Assembly: GCA_023437225.1 (NCBI GenBank)
Contig: JAEZGS010000015.1
Span: 28,211-92,210, forward strand
Reading direction: 5' to 3'
Source: Bacteroidota bacterium
GTDB taxonomy: Bacteria > Bacteroidota > Bacteroidia > Chitinophagales > Chitinophagaceae
Length of the DNA stretch: 64,000 nucleotides
In this document: piece after piece, positions 6,735 through 15,426 of the stretch
Layout of the letters: every line of letters begins with the position of its first letter
Position numbering within the stretch: the stretch's first letter is position 1
Translations under genes and position numbers: made by a program
The notes under the pieces: generated by a model
Told to the model about the DNA's origin: nothing
What the model saw: only the letters and a program-made list of their open reading frames with translations
Databases searched by the model: none

Positions 6735-8999
6735 CTACATCAATCCCGTCGGCGTTTGCAATTGTTTGCCGAAAGGTTGATCATAATATCTCTTGCCTGT
6801 TGCCTTGTGAAGTGCATTAGCAACGGCCGCGAATATTGGTGGGAATAAGGGTTCTCCTAATCCGGTTGGGTCAAAATCGTTCTTTACAAAATGTACTTCG
6901 ATTTCTTCAGGCGCTTCTTTTTGCCGGATCATTCGATACGTATCGAAATTTCTTTTCGCGGGAACACCTTTATCAAAAGTCATCTCGCCATACAATGCGT
7001 TACCGATGCCGTCGATGATTCCCCCTTCGCCCATATTCGTGGCTGCATCCGGGTTAACGACAATGCCGCAATCCACCGCAGCAATTACTTTTTTTACAAC
7101 GGGAACATTATTGACCATTTGCAGATCCAGTACTTCTGCAACATAAGTATTGTGGCAAAAATATGCAGCAACGCCCCGATACACATCCGCAGGTGGATTT
7201 GCCCAGTTGGATTTTTCCTTCACAAGTTTGAGAACGCCGGCATATCGATCCACGTCATAATCATTGTCCTTGCCGACAGGTTTATTTTTTGCGCGTTCAA
7301 ATAATTCAAGTCGGAATTCGATTGGATCCTTGCCTGCAAGCTCTGCAACTTCGTCGAGGAACGATTGTTCCGCTCCTCCAAGAAAATTAGAACGAGGTGC
7401 CCTGAATGCGCCGATGGTGATGTTTGAATCTATACTCCATTCCTCGGCAAGGTAATTGTCGACAGCCCCAGCTGGGAAGCGATTCTGAGACCATCCCAGC
7501 GGGCCCTCAGGTATACCGCCTGCTTTTACTTTGTATGCAATAAGGCTGTTGTTTTCATCAAGAGCCGCGGTATAAGTGGCCGTATAGGTGGGACGATAAA
7601 TGCCATAGGACATGTCATCCTCGCGTGTGTATACAAGGTGTATGGGTGCATTCATCTTTTGTGAGATCACTGCAGCCTCAACAAGATGATGGCCATATGC
7701 TCTCTGACCAAAGCCTCCACCCATACGGGCCAATCGTATTTGTATTTTGTCGGCTGGCAAACCGAGTCTCGAAGCCAGCGCACTCATGATAAATTCCGGT
7801 GCCTGAATGGGGCCATAGATCTCCGCTTTATCCGATGTCACGTGAGCAAAACAATTGACCGGTTCCATTGCATTGTGTGCTAAAAATGGTGCGGTATATG
7901 TACGCTCGATAACTTTAGTCGCTGTCTTGAACATCGCTTCAGGATCGCCGTCTTTTCGCAAGATCTTACCGGGTTTTTTAGCCATCTCCAACATCAGTGC
8001 ACGATGCTCTGCAGTACTTTCCAATCCGGCCGGCATCTTCATTGTCTGCTTGTTTCCGCGGTTGCTGACAACAAATGAAAAATCGCCCATCGGTTCCCAT
8101 TCTACTTTGATGGCCTTTTTCGCATTCATGACTTCCCAGGTCGTATTTCCTACAATCACCGCGAGTTCCGTGAACGTTGTAGTATCAAAGCCATTTCTTT
8201 CATAGTCATCGTTGAGCGTTCGAACGACGAATACATCTTTTATACCGGGCATATTGCGAACGGAAGCCTCATCAATAGATTTCACTTTCATACCAAAGCC
8301 CGGTGGAAAAGCAATCATCGCCGTCAACATCCCGGGCTGTTTGTAATCCATTGTGAAAAGGGCTTTGCCAGTGGCAATATTCGCTGCCTCGACATTCTTT
8401 TTTGAGTTGCCGATGATCTTAAAATTGCTGCTTTTTTTCAGCGGAGGGTCTTTAGGAATTGGAAACGTTGCTGCGATGGACGCAAATTCGCCGTAACCGG
8501 TTTTACGTCCCGATGCCTGGTGTAGTAGGTAACCATTTTCTGTAATGATCTCAGCGGCCGGGACTTTCCACTTTTGTGCGGCAGCATTGATCAGCAATTG
8601 ACGCGCTGTTGCTCCTGCCGTTCTTATCGGTTTCCATGCGGCCCGCATCGCCTGGCTGCCTCCCGTAAATTGCCTGTCAAAGCGTTTCGGGTAAAAGTCT
8701 GCCTGTTCAACAACTACATTCTTCCAATCAACATCTAATTCTTCCGCCAGCAACATCGGGATGGATGTTTTCACATTCGATCCAAACTCGGGATTGGGGG
8801 CCATAAGCGTCACCAATCCATTTTCGCCAATTTTTATATAGCTGTTTAATTCAAACCATTCTTTTGGTAAGCCTAATTCGTCCTCGTTTGAAAGATTGCA
8901 TCCTGCGAGCCAGCTAAAACTAAGCATGAAGCCTCCACCCGCAACAGCAGTCACTTTGAGAAATTCTCTCCTGCTGGTTTTTGTATTCACCGGTTTCAT
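6735..8999 (-). CDS. Molybdopterin-binding large subunit of xanthine dehydrogenase/isoquinoline oxidoreductase family
   Basis: A 754-residue protein of the IorB type, the large Mo-cofactor subunit of a two-subunit Mo-hydroxylase that hydroxylates N-heterocycles or aldehydes with water as oxygen donor. The N-terminus has a twin-arginine signal (SRREFLKV, residues 9-16), and the hydrophobic stretch ends in LAGC (Cys34), so it may be a Tat-exported lipoprotein. Mo-cofactor contacts include GGGFGQRAYG and, near the C-terminus, GLGEPLFPP. The start is the ATG at 8999; the frame extends two codons further only through a TTG. The [2Fe-2S] subunit gene lies immediately upstream. No FAD subunit or cytochrome is adjacent, so the electron acceptor is unknown. 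Confidence 0.88.
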   Translation of the reverse strand: MKPVNTKTSRREFLKVTAVAGGGFMLSFSWLAGCNLSNEDELGLPKEWFELNSYIKIGENGLVTLMAPNPEFGSNVKTSIPMLLAEELDVDWKNVVVEQADFYPKRFDRQFTGGSQAMRAAWKPIRTAGATARQLLINAAAQKWKVPAAEIITENGYLLHQASGRKTGYGEFASIAATFPIPKDPPLKKSSNFKIIGNSKKNVEAANIATGKALFTMDYKQPGMLTAMIAFPPGFGMKVKSIDEASVRNMPGIKDVFVVRTLNDDYERNGFDTTTFTELAVIVGNTTWEVMNAKKAIKVEWEPMGDFSFVVSNRGNKQTMKMPAGLESTAEHRALMLEMAKKPGKILRKDGDPEAMFKTATKVIERTYTAPFLAHNAMEPVNCFAHVTSDKAEIYGPIQAPEFIMSALASRLGLPADKIQIRLARMGGGFGQRAYGHHLVEAAVISQKMNAPIHLVYTREDDMSYGIYRPTYTATYTAALDENNSLIAYKVKAGGIPEGPLGWSQNRFPAGAVDNYLAEEWSIDSNITIGAFRAPRSNFLGGAEQSFLDEVAELAGKDPIEFRLELFERAKNKPVGKDNDYDVDRYAGVLKLVKEKSNWANPPADVYRGVAAYFCHNTYVAEVLDLQMVNNVPVVKKVIAAVDCGIVVNPDAATNMGEGGIIDGIGNALYGEMTFDKGVPAKRNFDTYRMIRQKEAPEEIEVHFVKNDFDPTGLGEPLFPPIFAAVANALHKATGKRYYDQPFGKQLQTPTGLM

Positions 9000-9017
9000 T
9001 TTCAAGAGTTGAAATGA

Positions 9018-9473
9018 TTAATATTTGGCAGCAGTTTTTACCGCAGCTTTGATACGCAAGTAAGTACCGCACCTGCAAAGATTGCCCTGCATGGCGTTTT
9101 CGATGTCTGCATCAGAAGGATCCGGAGTTTTTTCAAGCAATGCTACTGCTGTCATAATTTGTCCGGCCTGACAATATCCACACTGCGGTACGTCGTGCTC
9201 GAGCCATGCTTTTTGTACCGGATGATCACCTTTTTCCGACAGTCCTTCAATCGTGCGGATCTTTTTGTTCAGTACGGAAGAGACAGGCAGCAAACAGGAG
9301 CGTGTCGCATTTCCGTCGACATGAATTGTACATGCTCCGCACTGTGCAACCCCACATCCATACTTGGTTCCAACAAGATTGAGGTGATCGCGGAGAACCC
9401 AGAGCACAGGTGTCTGGGGATCTACGTCGAGTGCGTATGCTTTTCCGTTAATGTTTAAATTTATTATTGCCAT
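9018..9473 (-). CDS. (2Fe-2S)-binding small subunit of Mo-hydroxylase (IorA type)
   Basis: A 151-residue protein with the two [2Fe-2S] clusters of the xanthine oxidase family. The plant-type ferredoxin cluster uses C40, C45, C48 and C60; the helical second cluster uses C98, C101, C133 and C135. It passes electrons from the Mo centre of the 6735-8999 subunit. It has no signal peptide, so it probably travels through the Tat pathway as a complex with its partner. The gene is first in a two-gene operon, 18 bases ahead of the large subunit. A 30-base inverted repeat lies just upstream. Confidence 0.92.
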   Translation of the reverse strand: MAIINLNINGKAYALDVDPQTPVLWVLRDHLNLVGTKYGCGVAQCGACTIHVDGNATRSCLLPVSSVLNKKIRTIEGLSEKGDHPVQKAWLEHDVPQCGYCQAGQIMTAVALLEKTPDPSDADIENAMQGNLCRCGTYLRIKAAVKTAAKY

Positions 9474-9514
9474 TTTCTTGATTTTGAAGTGAAGCGACGG
9501 CTATAGGGTAGGAA

Positions 9515-9544
9515 AATAAGTTTCTTCCGTTGCTGAAACTTATT
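9515..9544. promoter_or_regulatory. Perfect 10-bp inverted repeat, candidate operator
   Basis: AATAAGTTTC, a 10-base spacer, then GAAACTTATT, between the divergent Mo-hydroxylase genes and the mocA/moaA operon. The spacer is not loop-like and no T-run follows, so an operator is more likely than a terminator. The bound regulator is unknown. Confidence 0.5.
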
Positions 9545-9677
9545 GTAATCAAACTAAAAGTTACAAATTTCAAAGCGTTACGAGTGCAATACTGCAACTG
9601 AAAAAAAATTGAACTGCATCGAATGATGATTTTTAGACTCCATTGTTATAAGCCGGGAAATACTTTAACTTGAGGCA

Positions 9678-10295
9678 ATGCTTAGGGTTTCAGCACAGCC
9701 TGTTATAGGAGTAATTCTTCTTGCCGCCGGTTCTTCATCAAGACTCGGGACACCGAAACAATTGCTCCAATTTGAGGGCAACAGTTTATTGCAAAATGCC
9801 ATTGATGCGTCATTGAAATCTTCGGCATCAGAGCTTATTGTAGTACTGGGTGCACAAGCTGATCTGCTGCGCGATGAAATACAGGATCCAGCAGTGCATG
9901 TAGTCTACAACGAAGCATGGCAGGAAGGAATGGCTTCGTCAATTCGGACCGGTATAAACGCATTTGTTGGTCGTCATCCGGATGCGGACGCCGTTATCCT
10001 GATGGTTTGTGATCAACCACATATTTCATCTGACCTGTTAAATGAAATGATTGCCGTATATAAACAAACAGCAAAGCCTATCGTAGCCTGCGGTTACGAT
10101 AACACGTATGGGCCGCCTACTTTGTTTCATTCGGGATTATTCCATGAACTTCTTGAATTGAAAGGTGATAAAGGTGCAAGGATGATCGTTGCGGAACATT
10201 CGGGTTCCGTAGAGATTGTGCCCTTCCCCAATGGGGAGGTGGATGTGGACACTGAAGCCGATTATGAACGAATTAAAAGTGCAGGCTCGATATGA
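9678..10295 (+). CDS. MocA-like molybdopterin nucleotidyltransferase (NTP transferase family)
   Basis: A 205-residue MobA/MocA-type protein. The N-terminal nucleotide-binding signature LAAGSSSRLGTPKQLL and the MVCDQPHIS metal/nucleotide motif are clear. MocA attaches CMP to molybdopterin to make the MCD cofactor used by xanthine-dehydrogenase-family enzymes. That fits the divergent iorAB-type genes, whose family uses MCD. The gene starts the Mo-cofactor operon and overlaps moaA by 4 bases (ATGA). MobA activity cannot be excluded from sequence alone. Confidence 0.82.
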   Translation: MLRVSAQPVIGVILLAAGSSSRLGTPKQLLQFEGNSLLQNAIDASLKSSASELIVVLGAQADLLRDEIQDPAVHVVYNEAWQEGMASSIRTGINAFVGRHPDADAVILMVCDQPHISSDLLNEMIAVYKQTAKPIVACGYDNTYGPPTLFHSGLFHELLELKGDKGARMIVAEHSGSVEIVPFPNGEVDVDTEADYERIKSAGSI

Positions 10296-11272
10296 TCGTA
10301 GATGGTTTCAATAGGATTCACAACTACTTGCGGATATCTCTTACCGATAACTGCAACCTGCGCTGCTTTTACTGCATGCCGGATGAGGAATATGATTTTA
10401 CACCGGCTTCGAGGCTGATGCAGGCCAGCGAGATTGGAGACCTTTCTAAACTGTTTGTATCCGAAGGCGTAAACAAGATTCGCTTAACCGGTGGTGAACC
10501 ACTTGTGAGAAAAGATGCGGCACAGATAATCGAGTCGCTAGCCCAATTGCCGGTTCAACTGACAATGACCACCAATGGTACGCGGCTGCATCGATTCATC
10601 GACCTGTTGAAACAAGTAGGAATGCGATCATTAAATGTAAGCCTTGATACATTGGAATCAGACAAATACATGCTCATTACGCGTCGCGACGAATTCTCCA
10701 GGGTATATGGAAACATATTGCAGTTGCTGTATCAGAACTTCCATGTCAAGGTAAATGTTGTTATAATGCGTGGTCTGAACGACAATGAGATCCCTGCTTT
10801 TATTGAATGGACGCGCGATCTGCCGGTGCATGTCAGGTTCATAGAATTCATGCCGTTTAGTGGAAACAAATGGACAAGCAATAAAGTGTTCACCATGCAG
10901 GAGATGCTTTCCACCATCGCTTCGAACTATGAGTACATTCCATTAAAGAAGGAAGCAAACGAAACAGCGAAACGATACATGGTGCCGGGATATGCAGGTA
11001 CGTTCGCGATCATCAGTACAATGACCTCACATTTCTGCGGCGATTGCAACCGTATGCGATTAACGGCAGATGGTAAGCTAAAGAACTGTTTGTTCTCAAA
11101 GGGCGAAACTGATCTGTTATCAGCGATGCGTATGGGTGTCGATATTGTTCCTTTGATACATGATACAATTCATGGAAAAGCAAGGGAACTTGGAGGGCAA
11201 ATGAAGACCGACCTCGCCCATCTTCATGCAGAGGACATTGAGAATCGCAGCATGATCACCATAGGCGGATAA
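10292..11272 (+). CDS. moaA: GTP 3',8-cyclase MoaA
   Basis: A 326-residue radical SAM enzyme catalysing the first step of molybdopterin synthesis. The N-terminal cluster motif CNLRCFYC (C21, C25, C28) is present, as is the SAM-contact GGEP. The C-terminal second [4Fe-4S] cluster is formed by C249, C252 and C266. The protein ends in Gly-Gly, as required in MoaA, where the C-terminal tail enters the active site. The start overlaps the mocA-like stop, implying translational coupling. The usual partner moaC is not in this window. Confidence 0.95.
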   Translation: MIVDGFNRIHNYLRISLTDNCNLRCFYCMPDEEYDFTPASRLMQASEIGDLSKLFVSEGVNKIRLTGGEPLVRKDAAQIIESLAQLPVQLTMTTNGTRLHRFIDLLKQVGMRSLNVSLDTLESDKYMLITRRDEFSRVYGNILQLLYQNFHVKVNVVIMRGLNDNEIPAFIEWTRDLPVHVRFIEFMPFSGNKWTSNKVFTMQEMLSTIASNYEYIPLKKEANETAKRYMVPGYAGTFAIISTMTSHFCGDCNRMRLTADGKLKNCLFSKGETDLLSAMRMGVDIVPLIHDTIHGKARELGGQMKTDLAHLHAEDIENRSMITIGG

Positions 11273-11285
11273 AAGTTTAACCGGG

Positions 11286-12023
11286 ATGGGAACTGATTTC
11301 CTTTTTTACTTGTTGCTTTTTATAGTTGCTTTCCTCTATGCATCAGTAGGTCATGGAGGAGCCAGCGGCTACCTTGCTCTTATGGCACTTTATGGTGTTG
11401 CTCCGGATGTCATGAAGCCCACAGCATTGTTGCTGAATTTGTTTGTGTCCCTCATATCCTTTATCCAGTTTTACCGGGGTGGACATTTTCGCTGGAAGAT
11501 ATTTTGGCCACTTGCTGCAGCATCCGTCCCGTTCGCATTTCTCGGAGGACAGATCAACGTCGATGCTGATCTCTATAAGAAGGTTCTGGGTATACTATTA
11601 TTGATTCCCGTGATGCGCTTTTTCTTTTTAAATGATGCAGGCAGGGAAGAACAGGAAAGCAACAATGTTTTACTGTCAATGCTGATTGGAATTGCGATTG
11701 GTTTTTTATCAGGATTGATAGGCATTGGTGGTGGAATTATTTTATCGCCTGTCATCATTTTATTGAACTGGACGAACCAAAAACAGGCTGCTGCAATCAG
11801 CGCCTTGTTTATTTTCGTTAATTCGCTTGCGGGACTGGCAGGACAGGTAACGAAGGGAATTGAATTCAGCAGCGACATGTACATGTATGTAATCGTTGCA
11901 TTCATAGGAGGATTAGGAGGCGCATATTTTGGTGCAATCAAATTCAGGCAGTCGATCCTTAAGAAAGTGCTTGCAACAGTGTTGTTGCTTGCAGTATTCA
12001 AATTATTGTTCACAACTGCGTAA
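11286..12023 (+). CDS. TauE/SafE family sulfite exporter-like permease
   Basis: A 245-residue membrane protein with about seven to eight hydrophobic helices in two repeats, including VGHGGASGYLAL and LIGIGGGIILSP, which are family hallmarks. TauE/SafE proteins move sulfite, sulfonates or other organic anions. It sits between moaA and moaD in a tightly packed operon, so the substrate may relate to the Mo enzyme or to sulfur supply, but this is inference. Confidence 0.85.
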   Translation: MGTDFLFYLLLFIVAFLYASVGHGGASGYLALMALYGVAPDVMKPTALLLNLFVSLISFIQFYRGGHFRWKIFWPLAAASVPFAFLGGQINVDADLYKKVLGILLLIPVMRFFFLNDAGREEQESNNVLLSMLIGIAIGFLSGLIGIGGGIILSPVIILLNWTNQKQAAAISALFIFVNSLAGLAGQVTKGIEFSSDMYMYVIVAFIGGLGGAYFGAIKFRQSILKKVLATVLLLAVFKLLFTTA

Positions 12024-12024
12024 T

Positions 12025-12261
12025 ATGAGTGAAACAAAAATTCTGACATTTGGTGTCATAACCGAAATCATCGGTAAGAAGAATATTGCTATTGGTAATG
12101 TCTCGTCAACGCAGGAGTTGCAGACGTTGCTTGAAGATCAGTATCCTCGTCTCAAAGAAGTAAAATATGCCATTGCTATTGATCGAAAAATCATTACGCA
12201 TTCCATGCCCATAGAGGGTGATTCAACTATTGCATTACTTCCACCATTCAGCGGCGGTTAA
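12025..12261 (+). CDS. moaD: Molybdopterin synthase sulfur carrier subunit MoaD
   Basis: A 78-residue beta-grasp protein ending in PPFSGG. The C-terminal Gly-Gly is adenylated and thiocarboxylated to carry sulfur to precursor Z. The start at 12025 follows the tauE stop by one base; the longer frame upstream lies inside tauE and is not credible. It is directly followed, without spacing, by the moeB-type activating enzyme. Confidence 0.92.
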   Translation: MSETKILTFGVITEIIGKKNIAIGNVSSTQELQTLLEDQYPRLKEVKYAIAIDRKIITHSMPIEGDSTIALLPPFSGG

Positions 12262-13371
12262 ATGAATACACCACGATCATATGACCGGTATGAGCGACAG
12301 GTCCTTTTAAAAGATTTTGGTTTTGAGGGTCAGAATCGATTGTCGTGCTCAAGTGTACTCGTAATTGGTGCAGGTGGATTGGGCTGTCCTGCCTTGCAAT
12401 ATCTTGCTGCAGCAGGAATCGGCACGATCGGTATTGTTGATGATGATGTTATTTCGATACATAATCTTCATCGACAGATACTATTCCATACCACTGATAT
12501 CGGTCACAAAAAAGCAGAAGTTGCAGCGCGCAGGCTCAATGAAATGAACGATCAAGTCGTGATCAACATCTATGACCAACACCTGTCCAATTCAAATGCA
12601 TTTGATATCCTGCGCAATTACGATGTAGTTGTAGATGCTTCTGATAACTTTGTCACTCGTTATATTGTCAGCGATGCATGCAGGCTTTTGAACAAGCCAC
12701 TTGTCTACGGAGCGATTTCACGATATGAAGGGCAGGTTGCAGTGTTTAACGTGGGATCAGATAGTACTAACTATCGTGATCTGTTTCCAGAACCGCCTTC
12801 GCCGGGTAGTGTTGCAAATTGTTCAGAAGCGGGAGTTCTTGGAGTTCTGCCTGGAATGATTGGTGTTATGCAGGCAGCCGAAGTCATTAAACTTGTTGCC
12901 GGTATCGGACAACCATTGATCAATCGACTGTATAGTTACAATGCATCGACAAATGAGGGTTATGTGTTTGACATTGAAGCACGTGAGATATCTCACAATG
13001 TGCCAAAGTCCGTGCAGGAATTCGAGCAATTCGATTACAACTGGTTTTGCGACCGCAATCTTTCAATGGTGGAAGAGATCGATACTGAACGATTTTCTGC
13101 AATGCTTGCTAACCCTGAAACATTAATTGTCGATGTGCGTGAAGAAGACGAGACGCCGCATGTAACATTCGAACATACCCGGATGCCTTTATCGCTCATA
13201 AAAAAGTCGGTTCCCGAAGTAGGGAAGAACATTATTGTTGTGTTTTGTCAATCGGGAAAACGTAGCGTTGAAGCAGCAACCCTTTTCAATGCGCGTTATG
13301 GCGATAATGTAAAAGTCTATAGCCTTAAAGGTGGTATCATTAACTGGATCAGCAATGGAAAAAAAGCTTAA
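12262..13371 (+). CDS. moeB: MoeB/ThiF-type adenylyltransferase with C-terminal rhodanese domain
   Basis: A 369-residue MOCS3/MoeZ-like fusion. The E1-like domain (about residues 5-245) has the ATP-binding GAGGLGCPALQYLA motif and Arg finger region HNLHRQILF. The rhodanese domain (about 265-365) has active-site loop CQSGKR. It adenylates the MoaD C-terminus and can then supply the sulfur itself. The zinc CxxC pairs of E. coli MoeB are not evident. The NCSEAG segment near residue 185 matches rhodanese-fused members. The following moaE overlaps it by 17 bases. Confidence 0.9.
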   Translation: MNTPRSYDRYERQVLLKDFGFEGQNRLSCSSVLVIGAGGLGCPALQYLAAAGIGTIGIVDDDVISIHNLHRQILFHTTDIGHKKAEVAARRLNEMNDQVVINIYDQHLSNSNAFDILRNYDVVVDASDNFVTRYIVSDACRLLNKPLVYGAISRYEGQVAVFNVGSDSTNYRDLFPEPPSPGSVANCSEAGVLGVLPGMIGVMQAAEVIKLVAGIGQPLINRLYSYNASTNEGYVFDIEAREISHNVPKSVQEFEQFDYNWFCDRNLSMVEEIDTERFSAMLANPETLIVDVREEDETPHVTFEHTRMPLSLIKKSVPEVGKNIIVVFCQSGKRSVEAATLFNARYGDNVKVYSLKGGIINWISNGKKA

Positions 13372-13795
13372 GAATATATTTATCGATGGACCTGTAAGCA
13401 GCCAGTTTATTGCTGACAGCATTCAAAAACATAGCGACAAAACTGGTATTGGTGCGCACAGCATTTTTCTTGGACAGGTTCGCGCGGACAACATTGATGG
13501 AAAGCAGGTGGCAGCCATCGAGTATACAAGCTATGAACCGATGGCCCTGGAGCAAATGCATATTATACGCGAGGAGATTTTTGCCAAATATGCACTCACG
13601 TGCATGCATGTTCATCATAGCCTTGGTGCGGTCAGGATCGGGGAGATATCATTATTTGTTTTCACATCCTCCAGGCATCGTAAGGATGCAATTGATGCAT
13701 GCGAAGAAGTGGTTGAGCGCATCAAGAAAGAATTGCCTGTATGGGGCAGAGAAGTATTTGAAGATGCGTCACATCAATGGAAAGAAAATCATTGA
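13355..13795 (+). CDS. moaE: Molybdopterin synthase catalytic subunit MoaE
   Basis: A 146-residue protein. The motif IKKELPVWGREVFED near the C-terminus contains the catalytic lysine region of MoaE, and SLGAVRIGE is also conserved. With MoaD it forms the heterotetrameric molybdopterin synthase. The start at 13355 (MEKKLKNIF) lies inside the end of moeB, consistent with coupling; an alternative in-frame ATG at 13331 is less likely. It ends the Mo operon and is convergent with the antiporter gene six bases away, with no obvious terminator between. Confidence 0.93.
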   Translation: MEKKLKNIFIDGPVSSQFIADSIQKHSDKTGIGAHSIFLGQVRADNIDGKQVAAIEYTSYEPMALEQMHIIREEIFAKYALTCMHVHHSLGAVRIGEISLFVFTSSRHRKDAIDACEEVVERIKKELPVWGREVFEDASHQWKENH

Positions 13796-13800
13796 ACAGG

Positions 13801-15414
13801 CTAGGACTTCCGTTGAAGGTGTTTCTCGCGCATCTTGTACTCTTCGGTATCAATCAATGAACGATGTTTCCTTATCAGGTGATCATCGAAATCGGCGCTG
13901 CTATTAAGTTTGCGAAGAACTTCACGTTGTCGCTCCAGGAGTTGAAGATAGGTTTCAGGATAGCTATTGACATGATCGATATTGAGATCATCTTTTTCTA
14001 AATGATGCTTTTGCAACGCATTCAAATGGAGCTGGTACCTGGCGACAAGGTTAATGAGGTGTTCGTCCTGGTTGTCTTTCTGAGTCATTTTTTCCTGCAG
14101 GAACCTGATCGATTCTTCTGCCAGGTCATTATAAATGATCCGCTCCTGTTCGTCTTCGGAAAGGACATTGAATTTGTCGTGCATGTTTACTTTTCGTATG
14201 ACCCATGGAAGCGTTAGGCCCTGCAATACCAATGTGACAAGGATCACGATGAAGGTTATAAACAGTATAAGATTCCGGTAAGGGAATGGTTGAGAGCCTA
14301 TCGTTACGAGAGGAATTGACAGCGCCGCTGCAAGGGAGACAACCCCGCGCATGCCTGCCCAACCTGAGATCAGTGGCGCCTTCCAGCCCGGTCTCGGATC
14401 CGCTACAGTGATGAACCGGCTTGCAATGCGTGTGAAGATGGCAGCTCCAAAAGTGCAGGCAAATCTGCAAAGGATCAACACAAGCGAGATCGCAAGTCCA
14501 TACCATATTGCATCACTTACACTGACGTCTTCCAATTGACTGGTGATAATTCGCAACTCAAGCCCGATCAGCAGAAATATGACTCCATTTAAAACAAAAA
14601 CAAGGTTGGTCCATACATTCACCGCTTCAATGCGGCTCCTGTAATTCAACATGCTTTGCTGTTTACTCGCTAACAGCAGGCCACCACTAACAACAGCCAG
14701 TACGCCGGAAAAATGAAAGTGTTCGGCAGCGTAATACATGCAATATGGAGTAACAAGGGTGAGAAGGATCTCAATACTTGATGTGGTTGGCAGCAAACGA
14801 TGGATCAAATAAAATATCCAGCCAACAGCAACGCCAATAAGTATCCCCATCACAACAACCAACAGGAATGTTCCCGCAGCTTCACCGAAATTAAACTGAC
14901 CCGTTATTACGGCCAGCAAAGCAAACCGAAAAACAATAAGGGATGAAGCATCGTTCAGAAGACTTTCACCTTCGAGTATGCTTACCAGTGGTTTTGGGGC
15001 TTTCACATTGCGCATGATAGTAGTGGCCGACACGGCATCAGGAGGCGATATGATGCCCCCCAATAGAAAGCCCATTGCTAATGTGAAGCCCGGAATTATT
15101 GCACGGGACGTATAAGCAATTACAAACGAGGTAATGATAACAATCGGAAAGGCAAAACTGGTGATCACTCGTCGCCAACGCCAGAATTCTTTCCATGAGG
15201 TCTGCCACGCCGCTTCATATAATAGTGGGGGCAGGAAAATAAAAAATACTGCATTTGGTTGTATGGTGATATTGGGGAACATGGGAGTAAAGCTCAATGC
15301 CAGACCACCCAATACTAATACAATAGGGTAGGCAACCTTCAACTTATTGGCAAGCATCACAAGCCCAAGGATGATGAGGATAAGGAATACAAACTGTATG
15401 AAAATGTTTTCCAT
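13801..15414 (-). CDS. Na+/H+ antiporter, CPA1 (NhaP/NHE) family
   Basis: A 537-residue protein. About twelve transmembrane helices occupy residues 1-410, including PPLLYEAAW and GGIISPPDAVSAT (ion-binding region), LLNDASSLIVF and GWAGMRGVVSLA. A 125-residue cytoplasmic tail rich in charged helices follows. These are characteristic of CPA1 antiporters exchanging Na+ or K+ for H+. The tail may regulate transport. The gene is transcribed alone or from the upstream kinase operon 12 bases away. Confidence 0.9.
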   Translation of the reverse strand: MENIFIQFVFLILIILGLVMLANKLKVAYPIVLVLGGLALSFTPMFPNITIQPNAVFFIFLPPLLYEAAWQTSWKEFWRWRRVITSFAFPIVIITSFVIAYTSRAIIPGFTLAMGFLLGGIISPPDAVSATTIMRNVKAPKPLVSILEGESLLNDASSLIVFRFALLAVITGQFNFGEAAGTFLLVVVMGILIGVAVGWIFYLIHRLLPTTSSIEILLTLVTPYCMYYAAEHFHFSGVLAVVSGGLLLASKQQSMLNYRSRIEAVNVWTNLVFVLNGVIFLLIGLELRIITSQLEDVSVSDAIWYGLAISLVLILCRFACTFGAAIFTRIASRFITVADPRPGWKAPLISGWAGMRGVVSLAAALSIPLVTIGSQPFPYRNLILFITFIVILVTLVLQGLTLPWVIRKVNMHDKFNVLSEDEQERIIYNDLAEESIRFLQEKMTQKDNQDEHLINLVARYQLHLNALQKHHLEKDDLNIDHVNSYPETYLQLLERQREVLRKLNSSADFDDHLIRKHRSLIDTEEYKMREKHLQRKS

Positions 15415-15426
15415 TCACATTCTGTT

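Noticed and set aside
13410..13907. 165-codon plus-strand ORF over moaE
   Set aside because: It lies in another frame of moaE, whose motifs are unmistakable.
14129..14506. 125-codon minus-strand ORF in the antiporter gene
   Set aside because: It is an alternative frame of the well-supported antiporter.
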